Part shown: piece by piece, positions 35,731 to 47,109 of the stretch | Layout: the number at the start of each line of letters is the position of its first letter | Numbering within the stretch: the stretch's first letter is position 1 | From: Limonium bicolor | Lineage: Eukaryota > Streptophyta > Magnoliopsida > Caryophyllales > Plumbaginaceae | Assembly (NCBI GenBank): GCA_023374045.1 | Contig: CM041780.1 | Span: 93,405,005-93,469,004 of the forward strand | DNA: 64,000 nt | Direction of reading: 5' to 3' | The notes under the pieces: generated by a model | What the model saw: the letters and a program-made list of their open reading frames with translations, nothing else | The model's database searches: none | Told to the model about the DNA's origin: nothing | Made by a program: the position numbers and the translations under genes

Positions 35731-37969
35731 CTTCTTTTTTGAAAAAAAAAAATTAATTTAACCATGATTATATATTTAAATTAATAATCCAATTATATTA
35801 TCAATTAATATTTCTATATAAAAATTCCTACAACCAAAATATATTAACAAACATGGAAATTACAAAAGATAATTTAAAGATATTATTTATTATCATCAAC
35901 AATTGTATAAACCCTTAAGGTTTAAAAAATATTTTGCATTTGTCATACAACTTTTCATAAACAATGTTACTTATGCTAGCTTAATTAGGATTTGATGTCT
36001 GATACATAGGGTATCTACTACATATAGAAGCATAAATGAACTTAAATTGACAAGTGCTTGCTGGTTGCTTTCACTTCTTGATGGTTTCTTATGAGAGATA
36101 AACTTGATCATTGCATCTCCTTTGTCCTCCTTCTCCTCATCATTGCTAAACATTATTGCTGTGGAACAGAAATGAAAACATGATTGTTTTTTAACCATTC
36201 ATAAACTAAATGAAATCCTTCTGGAAGCAAAAAGAAGATCTACAAGTACTCTATTGAAGTGTATTGATGCTTTTACATCGAACCAACTTGTCCAACATCA
36301 CTCAACTACTATCTCAACAAAAGCACACAGAATGGACCAATTGAAAATTTCAGTCAATCTGTTTATAGAGCAGTTTCACTAAATTCAGCAATGAATTTAT
36401 AATCAACCTGGTCTTTGCACTGAATTAGAGACTAATCTGTGATGCTTTTTGTCACAGGTTACTAGATTATATTTAAATTATGTCAGGCACCAAATCAAGT
36501 CATCGAATAGCAGAAACTAACAGTTTAAACTTTGTATGGGTTCCAACAGTATGACATACCAAGATACTGTTGTATTTAGCATTACCTTTAGATATTAATA
36601 AGTTTACTAAAAATAAGGTTAATATTGTCTAAGAGACTTGAACATAAAAGATAAGTAGATTAAAGATCATTTTCTCAAATGAAGGGGTAAAAAAAAGACC
36701 AAAAGGAAACAAATAATTATACCTGGTCGATAGCAGCAACAACACTGGCAACAAATCCTCCAAAGCCCTTATATAATGCTTTGTATACTGCAATCCTGGA
36801 GCACATGGATCAAATTAATGAAAATGGAAAACTAAGAACAAATTGTGGAAGGGCATCTATAATACTGGCAAGTGTCATCTATGTAAATTTGCTTAGCTTA
36901 TCTTGTTCGCCTAGATTGAGCTTCATTTTCAATTTTTCCTCATCAACTCGTACCTTCTTCCACATAACAGTAATCTTAGATCATTTAGACTCTCCACAGA
37001 CCAATTCACTCTGAAAAACAAAGTATATAGAGAAGAAAATATAGTCATAGTTAGCCCAAATCTTAAAAACTACAAAACAAAAGATAATTAACAAGATTAC
37101 CTTCACTTTATTTGTTGTAGGTTGCTTGATCAACACTTATTGAATAGAGCAACAAGTGATATTCAATTGTACTTTAGATGGGAAAAAACCTTCTGTGAGT
37201 GCAAAGATACAAAATCTATTAGCCTCACAGATGAATAAATAATGGACAATGAGTATTTCCCTATTTATTTTAGTTTTCACTGCAATGTGTATAATAATAA
37301 TTAGAGGTTCATGAAGAAAACAACATTAAAAAAATCAGACATTGATCAAAGCATTGTAGTTACTTTGATTCCTTGCAAAAAATATTATAATATAGATTTA
37401 GATTAGGTAAACTGAAGAACAACAATCATCCCTTCAATCGGTTAGCATCACAGATAAATAGATAATGGACAAATCAGTTCCAGCATTTTAGTTCCATTGA
37501 TTCCCTGCAAATTATGTTATAAAATATCATATTCATATGCAACTATCTTGTGCTGATCACAAGTTCTCCACGTTCCACAGATTCCTCAGTAGGAAGTCCA
37601 CAAGTGTCTAGCTTCAGCATAGATCTTTATACAACAATACAAAATTAGCAAAACAAAGATTTAGCTATTACCTCAACCAGATTGATGAGATCTTACATTT
37701 CGTAGAACAAGTTGATCCACTTGGCGTAGTCTGCTAATCAAATGTCATACTTTGATTAAAAGCAAGCACCAATTAGAGAACATGTCACAATAATTTTTTT
37801 TAAAAGTACAGCCATTTTTCAAAACAGGTATTTGTGATAATCTGGACATAAATCAAGTGACCGCAATATCAAATAGCAACACAAACCAACTCATATAACA
37901 GAGACAGATGACTCGACGGGTTATAAATGAATCCCTGAGAATTCATGATTGGCACATAGAGAAAAATAC

Positions 37970-38079
37970 CTTCAACACAGCACGTCTTAATGGAGTGGCA
38001 TGAAGATATGATTTGACCAACTTGTAGATCAATAAGTATAGAGGAACGGGTTGGTTTTCACTGCGCAGCCATGGATGAG
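37970..38079 (-). pseudogene. Captured exon of a CDPK-related kinase (CRK)
   Basis: This 110-bp exon on the minus strand encodes [20 protein letters not shown] followed by [16 protein letters not shown]. That is the hallmark junction of plant CDPK-related kinases, the end of the kinase domain (HPWL) running into the degenerate EF-hand region (LIYKLVK-YLHATP-RRA-LK). It has a good acceptor (TTACAG just upstream, 38080-38085) and a donor beginning GTATTT just downstream. No neighbouring kinase exons are recognised; flanking exon-like pieces read as other proteins. It is therefore best seen as a fragment carried in the transposon-like unit and unlikely to make a kinase. Confidence 0.8.
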
Positions 38080-38429
38080 CTGTAATTAAGAATTAAAAAT
38101 GACTTAAGCCAGTCCTAGTTTAATAAAGTCAGACAGGCCAAATTCAATAAGCTTCATGTCAGCATCTTCACTTCTAGAAAAAAAAAGAAAATTATGTGAC
38201 AAGAATAATAGAGCATTAGGAAAGGAGATAATGATTTACCCTCATAAAAATGAAATAGAAGCACAATCACCCTCGACCACAGGCAGCAACTGAAGATACA
38301 CAATATAAAACACCTAATGAATATAGAGAAAGATAAAAGGAGACAATATCGCATTAGGTCAGTTGAACGATACAAGTTTTCAATGTTAAGTCTACGGAAC
38401 AATAAATGATTCTAACCAGTGTTATCATA

Positions 38430-39175
38430 TAATGAGCAGCTCAAGGGCATCCTTCAGGGTAGTTTCCCTGCCATTATTGAGCTGAAAGGATATAGTTACT
38501 AAATACTATGCTTTGTATAACTGAAGATCAGATATCTACGCAGAGGAGCATCAAAAGTTGAAATATAGGCAACATTTATGAATGGTGTATGACCTAAGAA
38601 TTATGCTTCAAAACATAAGTCTTATCTTCGTGATTTCTGACCTAAGAAACAGAAGATCTTTTGGGAATGCATCCTTTCCTATCATCACCAAGTTGAGCAT
38701 AGGCTCCATAGGGTTCATTTTCCAATAAAACCTGAAAATGAGTAAAATGTTTTCTTCAAATTTATAGTATTGCAAAGCAGGGCCAGTAACCATTCATTCA
38801 AATGTTTTCATAGGAAACTGGATGAGCACCAAGTGACTTAGGATACTATCAGCATTTGGATTATTTATCGGCAACTTTAGCAACAGAGTTGATTTTTTTA
38901 TTTGTAAAAAAAGTTGTCTCAAGAGGCATAAACGCTCTAGTTTGTAGAAATGCCAAGTATTTGAATGTGGAAGCAAACATGTGTAGAAAAAAACTAACAA
39001 TAAAGAACTCACCTACTGCACTAAACTTCTAAAGTTTACTATCAGGACAAATTAAAACTAACCAAATATGCGACTCTTGTCGACCAGTTCTCGCATCCTT
39101 TAGGATAGCAGGATATAGAGATATCAAACACTGAGCTTCAGGAATTGATATGGTTGAATCCACGTAGATTGAAGG
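38430..39175 (-). pseudogene. Unidentified exon-like fragments
   Basis: Three short open pieces on the minus strand with splice-like edges: about 39175-39080 (reads SIPEAQCLISLYPAILKDAR), 38731-38640 (reads LLENEPYGAYAQLGDDRKG, preceded by CAG) and 38480-38430 (reads LNNGRETTLKDALELL, preceded by a pyrimidine tract and CAG). They are protein-like but I do not recognise the family, and no continuous gene model joins them. They may come from one captured host gene different from the kinase. Confidence 0.35.
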
Positions 39176-39829
39176 CTCTATTGTTGGGAACCACTATTAG
39201 ACTTCAGGTCTTACAATTTGCAATTGAATGTCCACACATCTGGTTCCAATCTAGGGTTCTAACTAGTGTGTAAACTAAGAGACGGAATAAATTTAAGAAT
39301 GAAGAGAAAGGAAATACATGTAGTTGATTTAGCGGTGATCCTCTAGTGTGTTCTTCTTCAAGTGAGATGATAGGTTTTCAAGAGAAATTTCAAATTTTGC
39401 TTGCCGACGACCGTGAGTGAAGAGAAGAATATACCGGTTCGAATTGTTTTCAGCCCTGTCTTCAGTCTGGTACTCGAGGAAGAAGACAATCGTGAGTGAA
39501 GTGAAAAAGACGATCGTGAGTGAAGAGATGAAGATATTGTGAGGAAGAAGACACCGTGAGTTGGTTTGAGTATTTTACCGGTTCTCAAATGTTTTCAGCA
39601 GTGGGTGTTACTTGTTAGTGCCAAATTTCTAACATAGAGATTTAGGGGCCGTTCTGAGTTTTCAACAAAAAGCTTGGTTTACAAGCTTTTCCTTTAATCT
39701 ACCCCTAGTTAACAAATAACTAACTGACACATATCCTTTGGGTTAGATTTTAACAAATGATAAACTAACACCTGGCAGTCAAAATGTAAAAATATTAGAT
39801 TAATGCTTCATTCGTGCTGAACGAACGCG

Positions 39830-41030
39830 ACCTTACTAATGGTGCAACGAATAGAAAGTACCCTATTTGATGGTGTCAATTAGTGCAAGTCTAAAAAATG
39901 CACTAATTTATTATCTCTATTAGAGCAGTCTACACTAGGGATGGCAACGGGTCGGGTTCGGGTCGGGTGATGCTCCACCCAACCCGTCACCCGTTTTTCA
40001 CCCGCATCACCCAACCCGACCCGTCACCCGCAACTTCATCACCCGTCACCCGTTTCACCCGTCACCCGCGGGTGAAACCGGTGAAGCGGGTGAACCCGTC
40101 ACCGTTTATATATTTTTTCAACAATTTTTTTTGCTTTTAACACTTTATATAAGCTTAGTTTTTTAAAAAAATCATTCATATTTGTTCAATAATATATACC
40201 ACATCATAATATCAAAACATATTTAAAACATGGAGTATTAGCCAAAATATTTCTAAATTATCTCAATAAATATGAGATAAGTATATATTTTTTATTTAAT
40301 ATAAGTACATACGGGTGACGGATCGGGTGAACGGGTTTGGTGACCGGGTGAAAAATCTTCACCCGACCCGACCCGTCACCCGCATCCGTTTCACCCATCA
40401 CCCGTTTTTCACCCATTTATTTCAGGTTTTTCACCCGTTTTTGCGGGTCGGATGATCGGGTGAAACGGGTACCCGTCACCCATTGCCATCCCTAGTCTAC
40501 ACTTTTGCACCTATACATATTATGAACTAATGGTGCGATTGTATGAATATGCACTATTTGATATTATCAAATAGTGCGAAATAAAGGTTGCACCAATAGA
40601 ATTTCTATACTGATAGAGTGAAATGGAAATAGTGCATCAATTGATAAGGTCTGTTAGTGCGAGTCAACATTTTGCACCAATTGATGGTTTGTATTGAATA
40701 AAAAGCTGATGGACTATCGGTGTGATAGATCGTGGTTGCACTAGTAGAAATAATCAATTAGTGTGAACTTTAAAATGCACCAATAGATACTCCCTCTATT
40801 AGAGCATAATTTTCCTTTGCCCTGTTTAATCTTTTTTTATTATCGTATGGCATAAACAAATAGTGCAACTAAAAATGTTGCTCCAATTGATGCCATCTAA
40901 TAGTGCAAGTATTAAAGTTTACACCTTTTGCTATGGTCAAATAGTGCACTATAATTGCTCCATTTGTTGTAACTTTTAGGTGCAACCTATCATTGCACTA
41001 ATTGGTAATCTAAAAATTGCCCCAACAAAG
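39830..41030. repeat. Right subterminal array of TGCA-type hairpin motifs (interrupted)
   Basis: Same motif family as 35089-35730; the best unit pairs AATTAGTGCA with TGCACTAATT around 39883-39913. It is interrupted by the hAT MITE at 39936-40494 and resumes at 40503. Confidence 0.7.
39936..40494. mobile_element. hAT-type MITE with 8-bp target duplication
   Basis: 559 bp bounded by perfect 8-bp repeats GTCTACAC (39928-39935 and 40495-40502). Termini TAGGGATGGCAACGGGT and ACCCATTGCCATCCCTA are inverted repeats typical of plant hAT MITEs. Subterminal regions are filled with inverted and direct copies of ACCCGTCACCCG; the centre is AT-rich. No transposase. Confidence 0.92.
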
Positions 41031-41564
41031 CAACATGGGTGTAGTGAGATAAAAGACTTTCCATGAAAGTGAGATTTTTACTCCCAAAACAGGTGAAAAG
41101 GTAAACACCAATTTATGAAAATTTAGAAGTAAAAGTGGACTGCATTTAATACAACGACCCTGGCGCAAGGTCCAGGGTGTAGTATGGAGATAACATGTGT
41201 CAAGATGTGGTTGACTGAATAAATGAGGAAAATAAATGGAGGAAAAATAAATGAAGGAAAAAAAGTAGAAGGAAAAGAAAAAAGAGAGGGAAAGACATAC
41301 ATTCACGCGCACGTGGCTTTATTAGTAGGAGAGAGAAAAATACATTTTTTTTCAAAATGTTATAACTCACAAAATATAAGTGTGAAAATAAAAAATTATA
41401 TCATTTTTTATCATTTGTGCTCTTCAAAACAAGATGTATCATGGATATGTTTTGGTAAACTTAAAATTTTATGTTTTTATAAGGAGTATATATTACGCAT
41501 TTTTAAAGTGAATCTTATTCATTAACAAAATGAATCTTCTTTAACAATAAAATGAACCTTATCC

Positions 41565-41975
41565 ATTAACAAAATGATTCTTATCCCAAACACTCTAAAA
41601 ACCACCCTAGGAAAGTTCAAAACGTCAAAGACATTTTTATGGTTTGTAACGACCCTAAACCACAAACTCTAAAAACCTGTCGAGTCAGTAATAACAATAT
41701 AAAGTGTAGACTAATACCAAAAAGATTACCCTACCCCCCAAACACCCTAAGACCCACCCTAGGAAAGCTAAATATGTTGAAGACTTTTTAGGGTTTGTAG
41801 TGTAGAGTTTAGGGTCTAACGACCCTAAAACCCTAAACCACAAATCCTAAAAACATGTCGAGTCTTTAACAACGATGTAAAATGTAGAACCAATGCCAAA
41901 TAGATTACCCTACCCCCCCCCCCCCCCAACACCCTAAAAACCACCCTAGGAATGCTAAAAACGTTGAAGGATTCA
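41565..41975. repeat. Tandem repeat of about 165-185 bp with CCCTAAA-like words
   Basis: About 2.3 copies, each with ACCACCCTAGGAA, ACGACCCTAAA, GTCGAGTC and TAGATTACCCTACCCC in order; the second copy ends in a run of 15 C at 41913-41927. The CCCTAAA words resemble plant telomere repeat, but they are dispersed in the unit and do not form a telomeric array. Confidence 0.75.
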
Positions 41976-42600
41976 CATTGTTTTATATGAAATGTTCACT
42001 TTTCTTAAACAAGATTCACTTTTTTAAAAAAGAATGCTTCACTTTCAATAAATGAAATGTTCATACTCTTCTCACATAAGTTTGTGGTAGGATTAACTTT
42101 TACTAGTATTAAACAAAATATTCACTTTTCTTAAACTTTTGATTCACCTTTAAAACACATTTGGTTCACTTTTCTTAAACCTCTTATTCACGTTAGTTAA
42201 ACAATCTCTATTTATGAGAATCACTTTTCTTAAACCTCTGATTCACTTTTCTTAAACCCATGATTCACTTTATAAAAACCTTTGATTCACATTTCTTAAA
42301 CCTCTTAATCACTTTAGTTAAACATCTATGCTTACGAGATTCAGTTTTCTTACTACTCTAATTCACTTTTCTTATTACTCTGATTCACTTTGTAACAACT
42401 TATGATTCACTTTTTAACAACTTTTGATTCACTTTTCTAAAACCTCTGATTCACACTAGTCAAACAATTAGAATCACTTTAGTTAAACAATCTCTATTTA
42501 TGAGATTCGCTTTTTTAAACCTCTTATTCCCTTAGCAACTCTTTGGTTCACTTTTTAACAACCTTTGATTCACTTTTCTTCAACTTAAGATTCACAATGA
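41976..42600. repeat. Minisatellite, GATTCACTTTTCTTAAACC type
   Basis: Degenerate tandem repeat of about 20-27 bp built on GATTCACTTTTCTTAAACC and variants. No coding potential. Confidence 0.8.
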
Positions 42601-43398
42601 ATCTTAAAACATATGTACATATAAAAAATCAAAAATTTAAAATTTATCAAAACATACTCATGGTGGGTCTTATTTTGAAGAGCTCGAATTATGATGAACA
42701 ATGGTATAAAATTTATGTTATTTGGACTTATATAAAATAAAATACAACATTTTAAAGTTTTACAAAAATATAAAGCACAAAAGGACAAAATAAGAGTAAA
42801 AGACCAAAATGGGCATCTCCGTATTAGTACCTGGCGTAAGAGCCAGGTTCGAATTCGCGTTTTAATATGGTAATCTCATATTCAGTTTTGGAAACATATC
42901 TTTTCATTTTAGGGTAAAAAAGAACATTTTAAAAGGCTTTAAATTTGGAAAATAAAAATTTAACATGAAATTTTCATAGTTAAAATTGACCATAAGGAAG
43001 GTGTTTTAAAGTGAAAATGAGATTTTAAATCTGTGATACCCGCCCCACATTGGGATATGAATACTAATGTGGATAGTTTATAAGGATACATATGGTTAGC
43101 TACAACAACAAAGTTTTTAACTTTTAGGCAAAGTAAGGGCACAGAACATACAAGACTAGTTTTTAAGCATGTCAGCTAGGGTTGCCTATGGTAGGTTAAC
43201 CGCCTTATTTGGTTAACCGGGTCTTCGGTTTTCTAAAATTCAATTTTATTAACATTCCATTTAGATCAGTTAACCGGACCGTTTAATTTAGTTTTCTAAA
43301 ATCTAATTCTGTTATCATTCTGTTTAGACCGGTTAACCTTTAATTCGGTTCGATTTTATCGCTTAACCTTGTAACCATATACTTTTTATTGATAATAT

Positions 43399-45347
43399 AA
43401 CACCCTGGAATTTACCTCATTAGGAAGTATGAAACGACACAAGTCACACGCCACAAACGGGGATTAAAACGGATGTCAAACGAGTCTTAAAACTAAAAAT
43501 AAAGGGGTATCCAGACTTGTGTCTGGACCTGGATGTTCGAACACAGTCCGCGACCAAAATTCCAAGGTATTCGGACATACGTCCGACTTTGCAAGTTCGG
43601 ACGTATGTCGAACCCGTTTTAAGAAGTGTTCAGACTTCCACGGAAGTCTAGACGAGTTTCGAATTGAAAACCGTAGTGTGTCCGGACATACGTCCGGACA
43701 TCGAAGTTCGGACAGCTGTCGAACCTCAACCCCAGACTTGTCCTCGCATTCAGTCCAGACAAAGCCAAAATTTTAGAAACTTGATTAAATCTTTCTTTTT
43801 TATAAAACACATGTTGAGATTATAAAAACACATTATTGTTAGTGTTCATAAACCAATGACTTTTTCTATAATCAAGAATGTAGTAAAAACAATAACAACG
43901 GAATATAAATGAATCAGAGGTATTAACGCCACACTCATCCACATGAGTGCTAAGACTAATCCTCCTCCAAACATTAAAACATTCTTGATTAAGTAATCCA
44001 AAACAATACCAGTTAAAATAAATGTCAATCCAACAGGAACACAACTAATGCTATCAACTACGTGGTGACGTGATCTCAACCCAAAGTCTTAGCCATCAAC
44101 ACCTGTGATCAGAAAACATAATAACACACACAAAAACCGCGTAAATTAGAAAAACTGAGTAAACATTTGCCTTATAATGTAAAATACATATTGAAAGCCT
44201 TTTGAGCAATTATACACACATGCATAATATAACACAATCCACCGTTCCAAAACCATTTTCCAAAGATCAACAATCAGGGGAGTTTTCACCAGAAACCAAT
44301 TACTTAATCCATAGACGGGCACCCTACAATTGGGGCCGCAACAATATACCACCTCGCTCTAAGTCCTTAAATGTGCACACCCCCAGCAGCTTCTGACTAA
44401 ATAGAGTACATCATAGAGCTTAACTGTGGTTCAGTGTTCACAGCGCAAATAAATATACACGGGCTACAATATATACCAACAAATTTACACGGAGTACCAA
44501 AAGATACCAACAAAATAACACGGGGCACTGAAGTACCAATAGAATAATCGTTCCAGTGAAAGTCTCCCAAATCGATAAACAAATTCTTAAGATTATGAAA
44601 CCATAAATCTCTAGTTCACGATAGCTCGGGGGAATAAATTCCCTAACTCATAAATCCCCAATGAGGGTTTCAAACCTACCAATAAATCCCAACAATCCAC
44701 TCAGGCAACAATATACGAGCACAGTGGTTTACCTGGAGTCCATGTCCAGCCAAGAAGAGACAATCACCCACAATCAATAGCATCCACCATTAACGAACTC
44801 GAGATCTAAAATTTAATATACACACTTTCAACAATCCACCCACAAAATGTAAGCCAATCATAAACTTGTAAATCTCAACTAATATAATAGCACTTATCCT
44901 TTTATTTCTATATACCTTGAGACATCACCGATGGAGGAAAGGATGTAAGGTGGAAGGAGAGAGAAGTTGAGAAGAATGAAGAGATGATAGGAGGCGCCAG
45001 TTAGGAGAAGGAAGAGATGTGAAAAAGAAAATGAGGGAGGGGAGAGAGAGGAAATAAATTAGGTTAATTTCCTTGCCCCAATTATTAGCATGATTCCCAA
45101 AACCAATTAAATTACGCTACCACCATTATTTCAATATCCTCTCACTTACTAAGGCTATAGTTCAAAATAAATAAAATATAATTATGACTCATCTATATAA
45201 TATATTTCTCATAATTGAGTAAAATAATTATTTAGCATTATTCCCAATATCAACCAAATTTGTAAAACTATATCCAATTGTATAAAATAATTATAACAAA
45301 TAATTTATATAATATTCATAGCTTAATATTTACGGGTATTTCATACC
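43399..45347 (-). mobile_element. LTR-like fragment F of the A/B superfamily
   Basis: The left end TATAACACCCTGG resembles the TGTAACACCC start of LTRs A-C, and GGGTATTTCA at 45338-45347 resembles their other end. In between come a hairpin array (43511-43722) and a G/A-rich tract (44930-45060) before AT-rich sequence, in the same order as in A and B. No PBS, polypurine tract or TSD is found, so this may be a degraded solo LTR. ORFs here (for example 43819-44079) look random. Confidence 0.5.
43511..43722. repeat. Hairpin array of fragment F (4 units)
   Basis: Stems: CCAGAC/GTCTGG (43511-43526); TTCGGACATACGTCCGACTT pairing with AAGTTCGGACGTATGTCGAA (43570-43612, about 18 bp with two bulges); AGACTTCC/GGAAGTCT (43632-43649); and CGTCCGGACATCGAAGTTCGGACA (about 43691-43714). 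Core words TCCGAACTT/TCCGGAC are those of the other LTR arrays, but spacing is shorter and less regular. Confidence 0.75.
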
Positions 45348-45976
45348 CATACCATTAATATTATAGAACAACATTAATCATTCACTTAAATTATAAGTGA
45401 CAAATCAAACACATGTGACAACAAATATAATAATACGTATATTCTCTCAATAGCTATCATTAATTATTATATAAGTTCAACATCAAAATTTGGATTTTTT
45501 TATTGTTTATATAATCGGTTAACCATGTTGGTTTTGGAAAATTGAATACTGTTATCGAAACCAAAACCAATGAATTTACATGCTTTGGTTAACCATTTTG
45601 CAAGAACCGGTATGGTTAACCTGAAAATAGGTACGGTTCACTTCGGCTTTAGTCGAGTACCGTGGGTTCGGAATTTTTTGGCCAGCCCTATCAGCATTGA
45701 ACAATTCCGTAAATGGTTTGTTACAAACTCATTTTTGGGGATGGGTGAGTTTTATTTAAAAAAATAGAAAAAGAAAACACCTCTTAACGTTGAAGACTGT
45801 CTAACCCTTACCTTTTTCGTGAGGTTGTATAAAATTTTGACAATTTTATCATTGGACTTACTTTATCCCTTGGAAGTTTTTAGGGATGACAACTCTCAAA
45901 TTAAGAATAGTGTAAATGCGCAATAACTCAAAAGCTGTGAAGCACTTATATACTAATGAGAAATCAGGTGGCTAAG

Positions 45977-46167
45977 GTAGGTTGTGTCCGAGTATGCTCC
46001 AAAATCTGCGTTCGGCATGGTTGTTTTGTGGTTGTTTTGGTCTGGCTATTTTGTGGTTGTTTTATATGTGACAGTATATTATTGGAGTAGAACATAGAAC
46101 CCATGTGGAACCCGCGGGAGTCCCACCCCCAAAACTACCACAGACATGCGCTCTCCGAACGCAGCCT
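45977..46167. mobile_element. MITE with GGCTGCGTTCGG-type ends
   Basis: The left end (TAAGGTAGGTTGTGTCCGAG) and the right end (CTCTCCGAACGCAGCCTTA) are imperfect inverted repeats of about 25 bp around a non-coding centre with a GTGGTTGTTTT repeat. TAA/TTA at the edges would fit a Tourist-like (PIF/Harbinger) MITE; this assignment is tentative. Confidence 0.5.
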
Positions 46168-46169
46168 TA

Positions 46170-47105
46170 GATAATTGGTATCCGTGTCCTACGATCTTCA
46201 ACCATGATTTTGGACCAAACTCATGTATATGACCTCATGGAACGGATGGGAAAGTGACTTGATTTTTGGCCCATGCTTTAGTCAATTAGAGTCTGTTTGC
46301 AGCTGCCTTCGGAATTCACGCAACTCTTTCTTCCGGTTCTTACGGACAACAGACGTAGTCTATCATTGCTCATCGTTGGGCACACTCCATTTGTTTGGGA
46401 TAATCATCTCTGCAAACAGACGTCATCATTAGCAAAACTATGGTATTAAAAATGCACTTATTAAGTAGAAGAACTATCTTGCAATAACAAGTCATATTTT
46501 GAAAGCACAATAAATGTTTTGTTAGGTTTCCTAGTAGTGGTTTTGGGTATTGATGGTTGAAGCAAGGAAGTCAGTACTTTAACATGAAGATAGTCATATT
46601 AAAAGTAAGGATAGAGGAAATAAAAACTTCAAAACTTGTCTGCCTTGTTGCTATGTGGCTCTTGAGTCCAGTTTATAGAATCCTAGTCTCCTACTATTGG
46701 AAATAGGGGAAATCTCAAGCTTATGTTCCTAGCATTGTTCTTACAGTAACATTTTAGGTTGATCCTGCTCTTTTGTTGCTTTGGATTTGGAGGATGATTA
46801 GTTTAGCTATCTTGGAGTCTGAAGTTTACTTCTTATCAAAGGAAGAGAACTTTCTAGCTTATGCTGATGTCCCTTGAGAGATCGTCGTAGGTCTTTAATG
46901 TCTTGAGTGACTTGTTGTGCTCTAGATTTCGACCCACGGGATCTATTGCAGTGTTTGTTTTAACAGGTTTAAATAGAGAAAAAAAGTTCAACTACATGTC
47001 TAGATCCATTGAATCTGGTAAAGTTTGAAAAAGCAATCTCTCTCTCTATTATATGTGTGCTTGACTTTTATAGACAACTTCTCCTATGTTACTCTACTGA
47101 CTATT
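46170..47105. other. Intergenic sequence without recognised feature
   Basis: No protein-like ORF, repeat or transposon terminus recognised on either strand. Confidence 0.55.
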
Positions 47106-47109
47106 TGCT

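Larger units (their letters stand above)
35089..41046. mobile_element. Probable gene-capturing CACTA-like element
   Basis: Both sides carry arrays of the same degenerate palindromic motif (TAGTGCAA / TTGCACTA ... AATTGAT): 35089-35730 on the left, 39830-39935 and 40503-41030 on the right. Such subterminal repeats are typical of CACTA elements. The right edge read inward is CACTACACCC (41046-41037), followed by TGTTGGGGCAA; the left edge also has TTGGGGCAAC (35112) but no CACTA terminus is found there, so the left boundary is uncertain. The middle holds exon-like fragments, including a CDPK-related kinase exon. No transposase is visible, so it would be non-autonomous. Other possibilities are a Helitron or a composite of smaller elements. 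Confidence 0.5.
41157..42848. mobile_element. Foldback-like element 1 with hairpin termini
   Basis: The ends are 7-bp hairpins in mirrored context: ACCCTGG/CCAGGGT at 41157-41178 and ACCTGGC/GCCAGGT at 42829-42848, each followed inward by (G)TA(T/C)GGAGAT. Further inside, 41361-41470 is an imperfect inverted repeat of about 42600-42780 (GCTCTTCAAAA, ATGGATATGTTTTGGTAAA and its relatives). The same inner repeat occurs in the element at 47.1-48.3 kb. Contents are simple repeats only. Superfamily unassigned and TSD not identified; a Mutator-like foldback is possible. Confidence 0.6.
43179..45691. mobile_element. hAT-like element interrupted by fragment F
   Basis: The left end TAGGGTTGCC and right end GGCCAGCCCTA are inverted, with TCAGC directly outside both ends. 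Both flank-proximal parts are rich in GGTTAACC/ACCGG words (43190-43370 and 45510-45670). Known plant hAT MITEs have such ends but an 8-bp duplication; here only 5 bp match, so the boundary is tentative. About 2 kb of LTR-like sequence sits inside. Confidence 0.5.

Noticed and set aside
36781..37014. 77-codon plus-strand ORF in the captured-fragment region
   Set aside because: No recognisable motif; the clear exon evidence nearby is on the opposite strand.
41565..41975. CCCTAAA words suggesting an interstitial telomere
   Set aside because: Only scattered copies inside a longer 165-185-bp tandem unit, with no run of consecutive telomere repeats.
42829..42860. GGTTCGAATTC resembles a tRNA B box, suggesting a SINE or tRNA gene
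   Set aside because: No A box at the right distance, no cloverleaf, and the sequence is explained as the hairpin terminus of foldback element 1.
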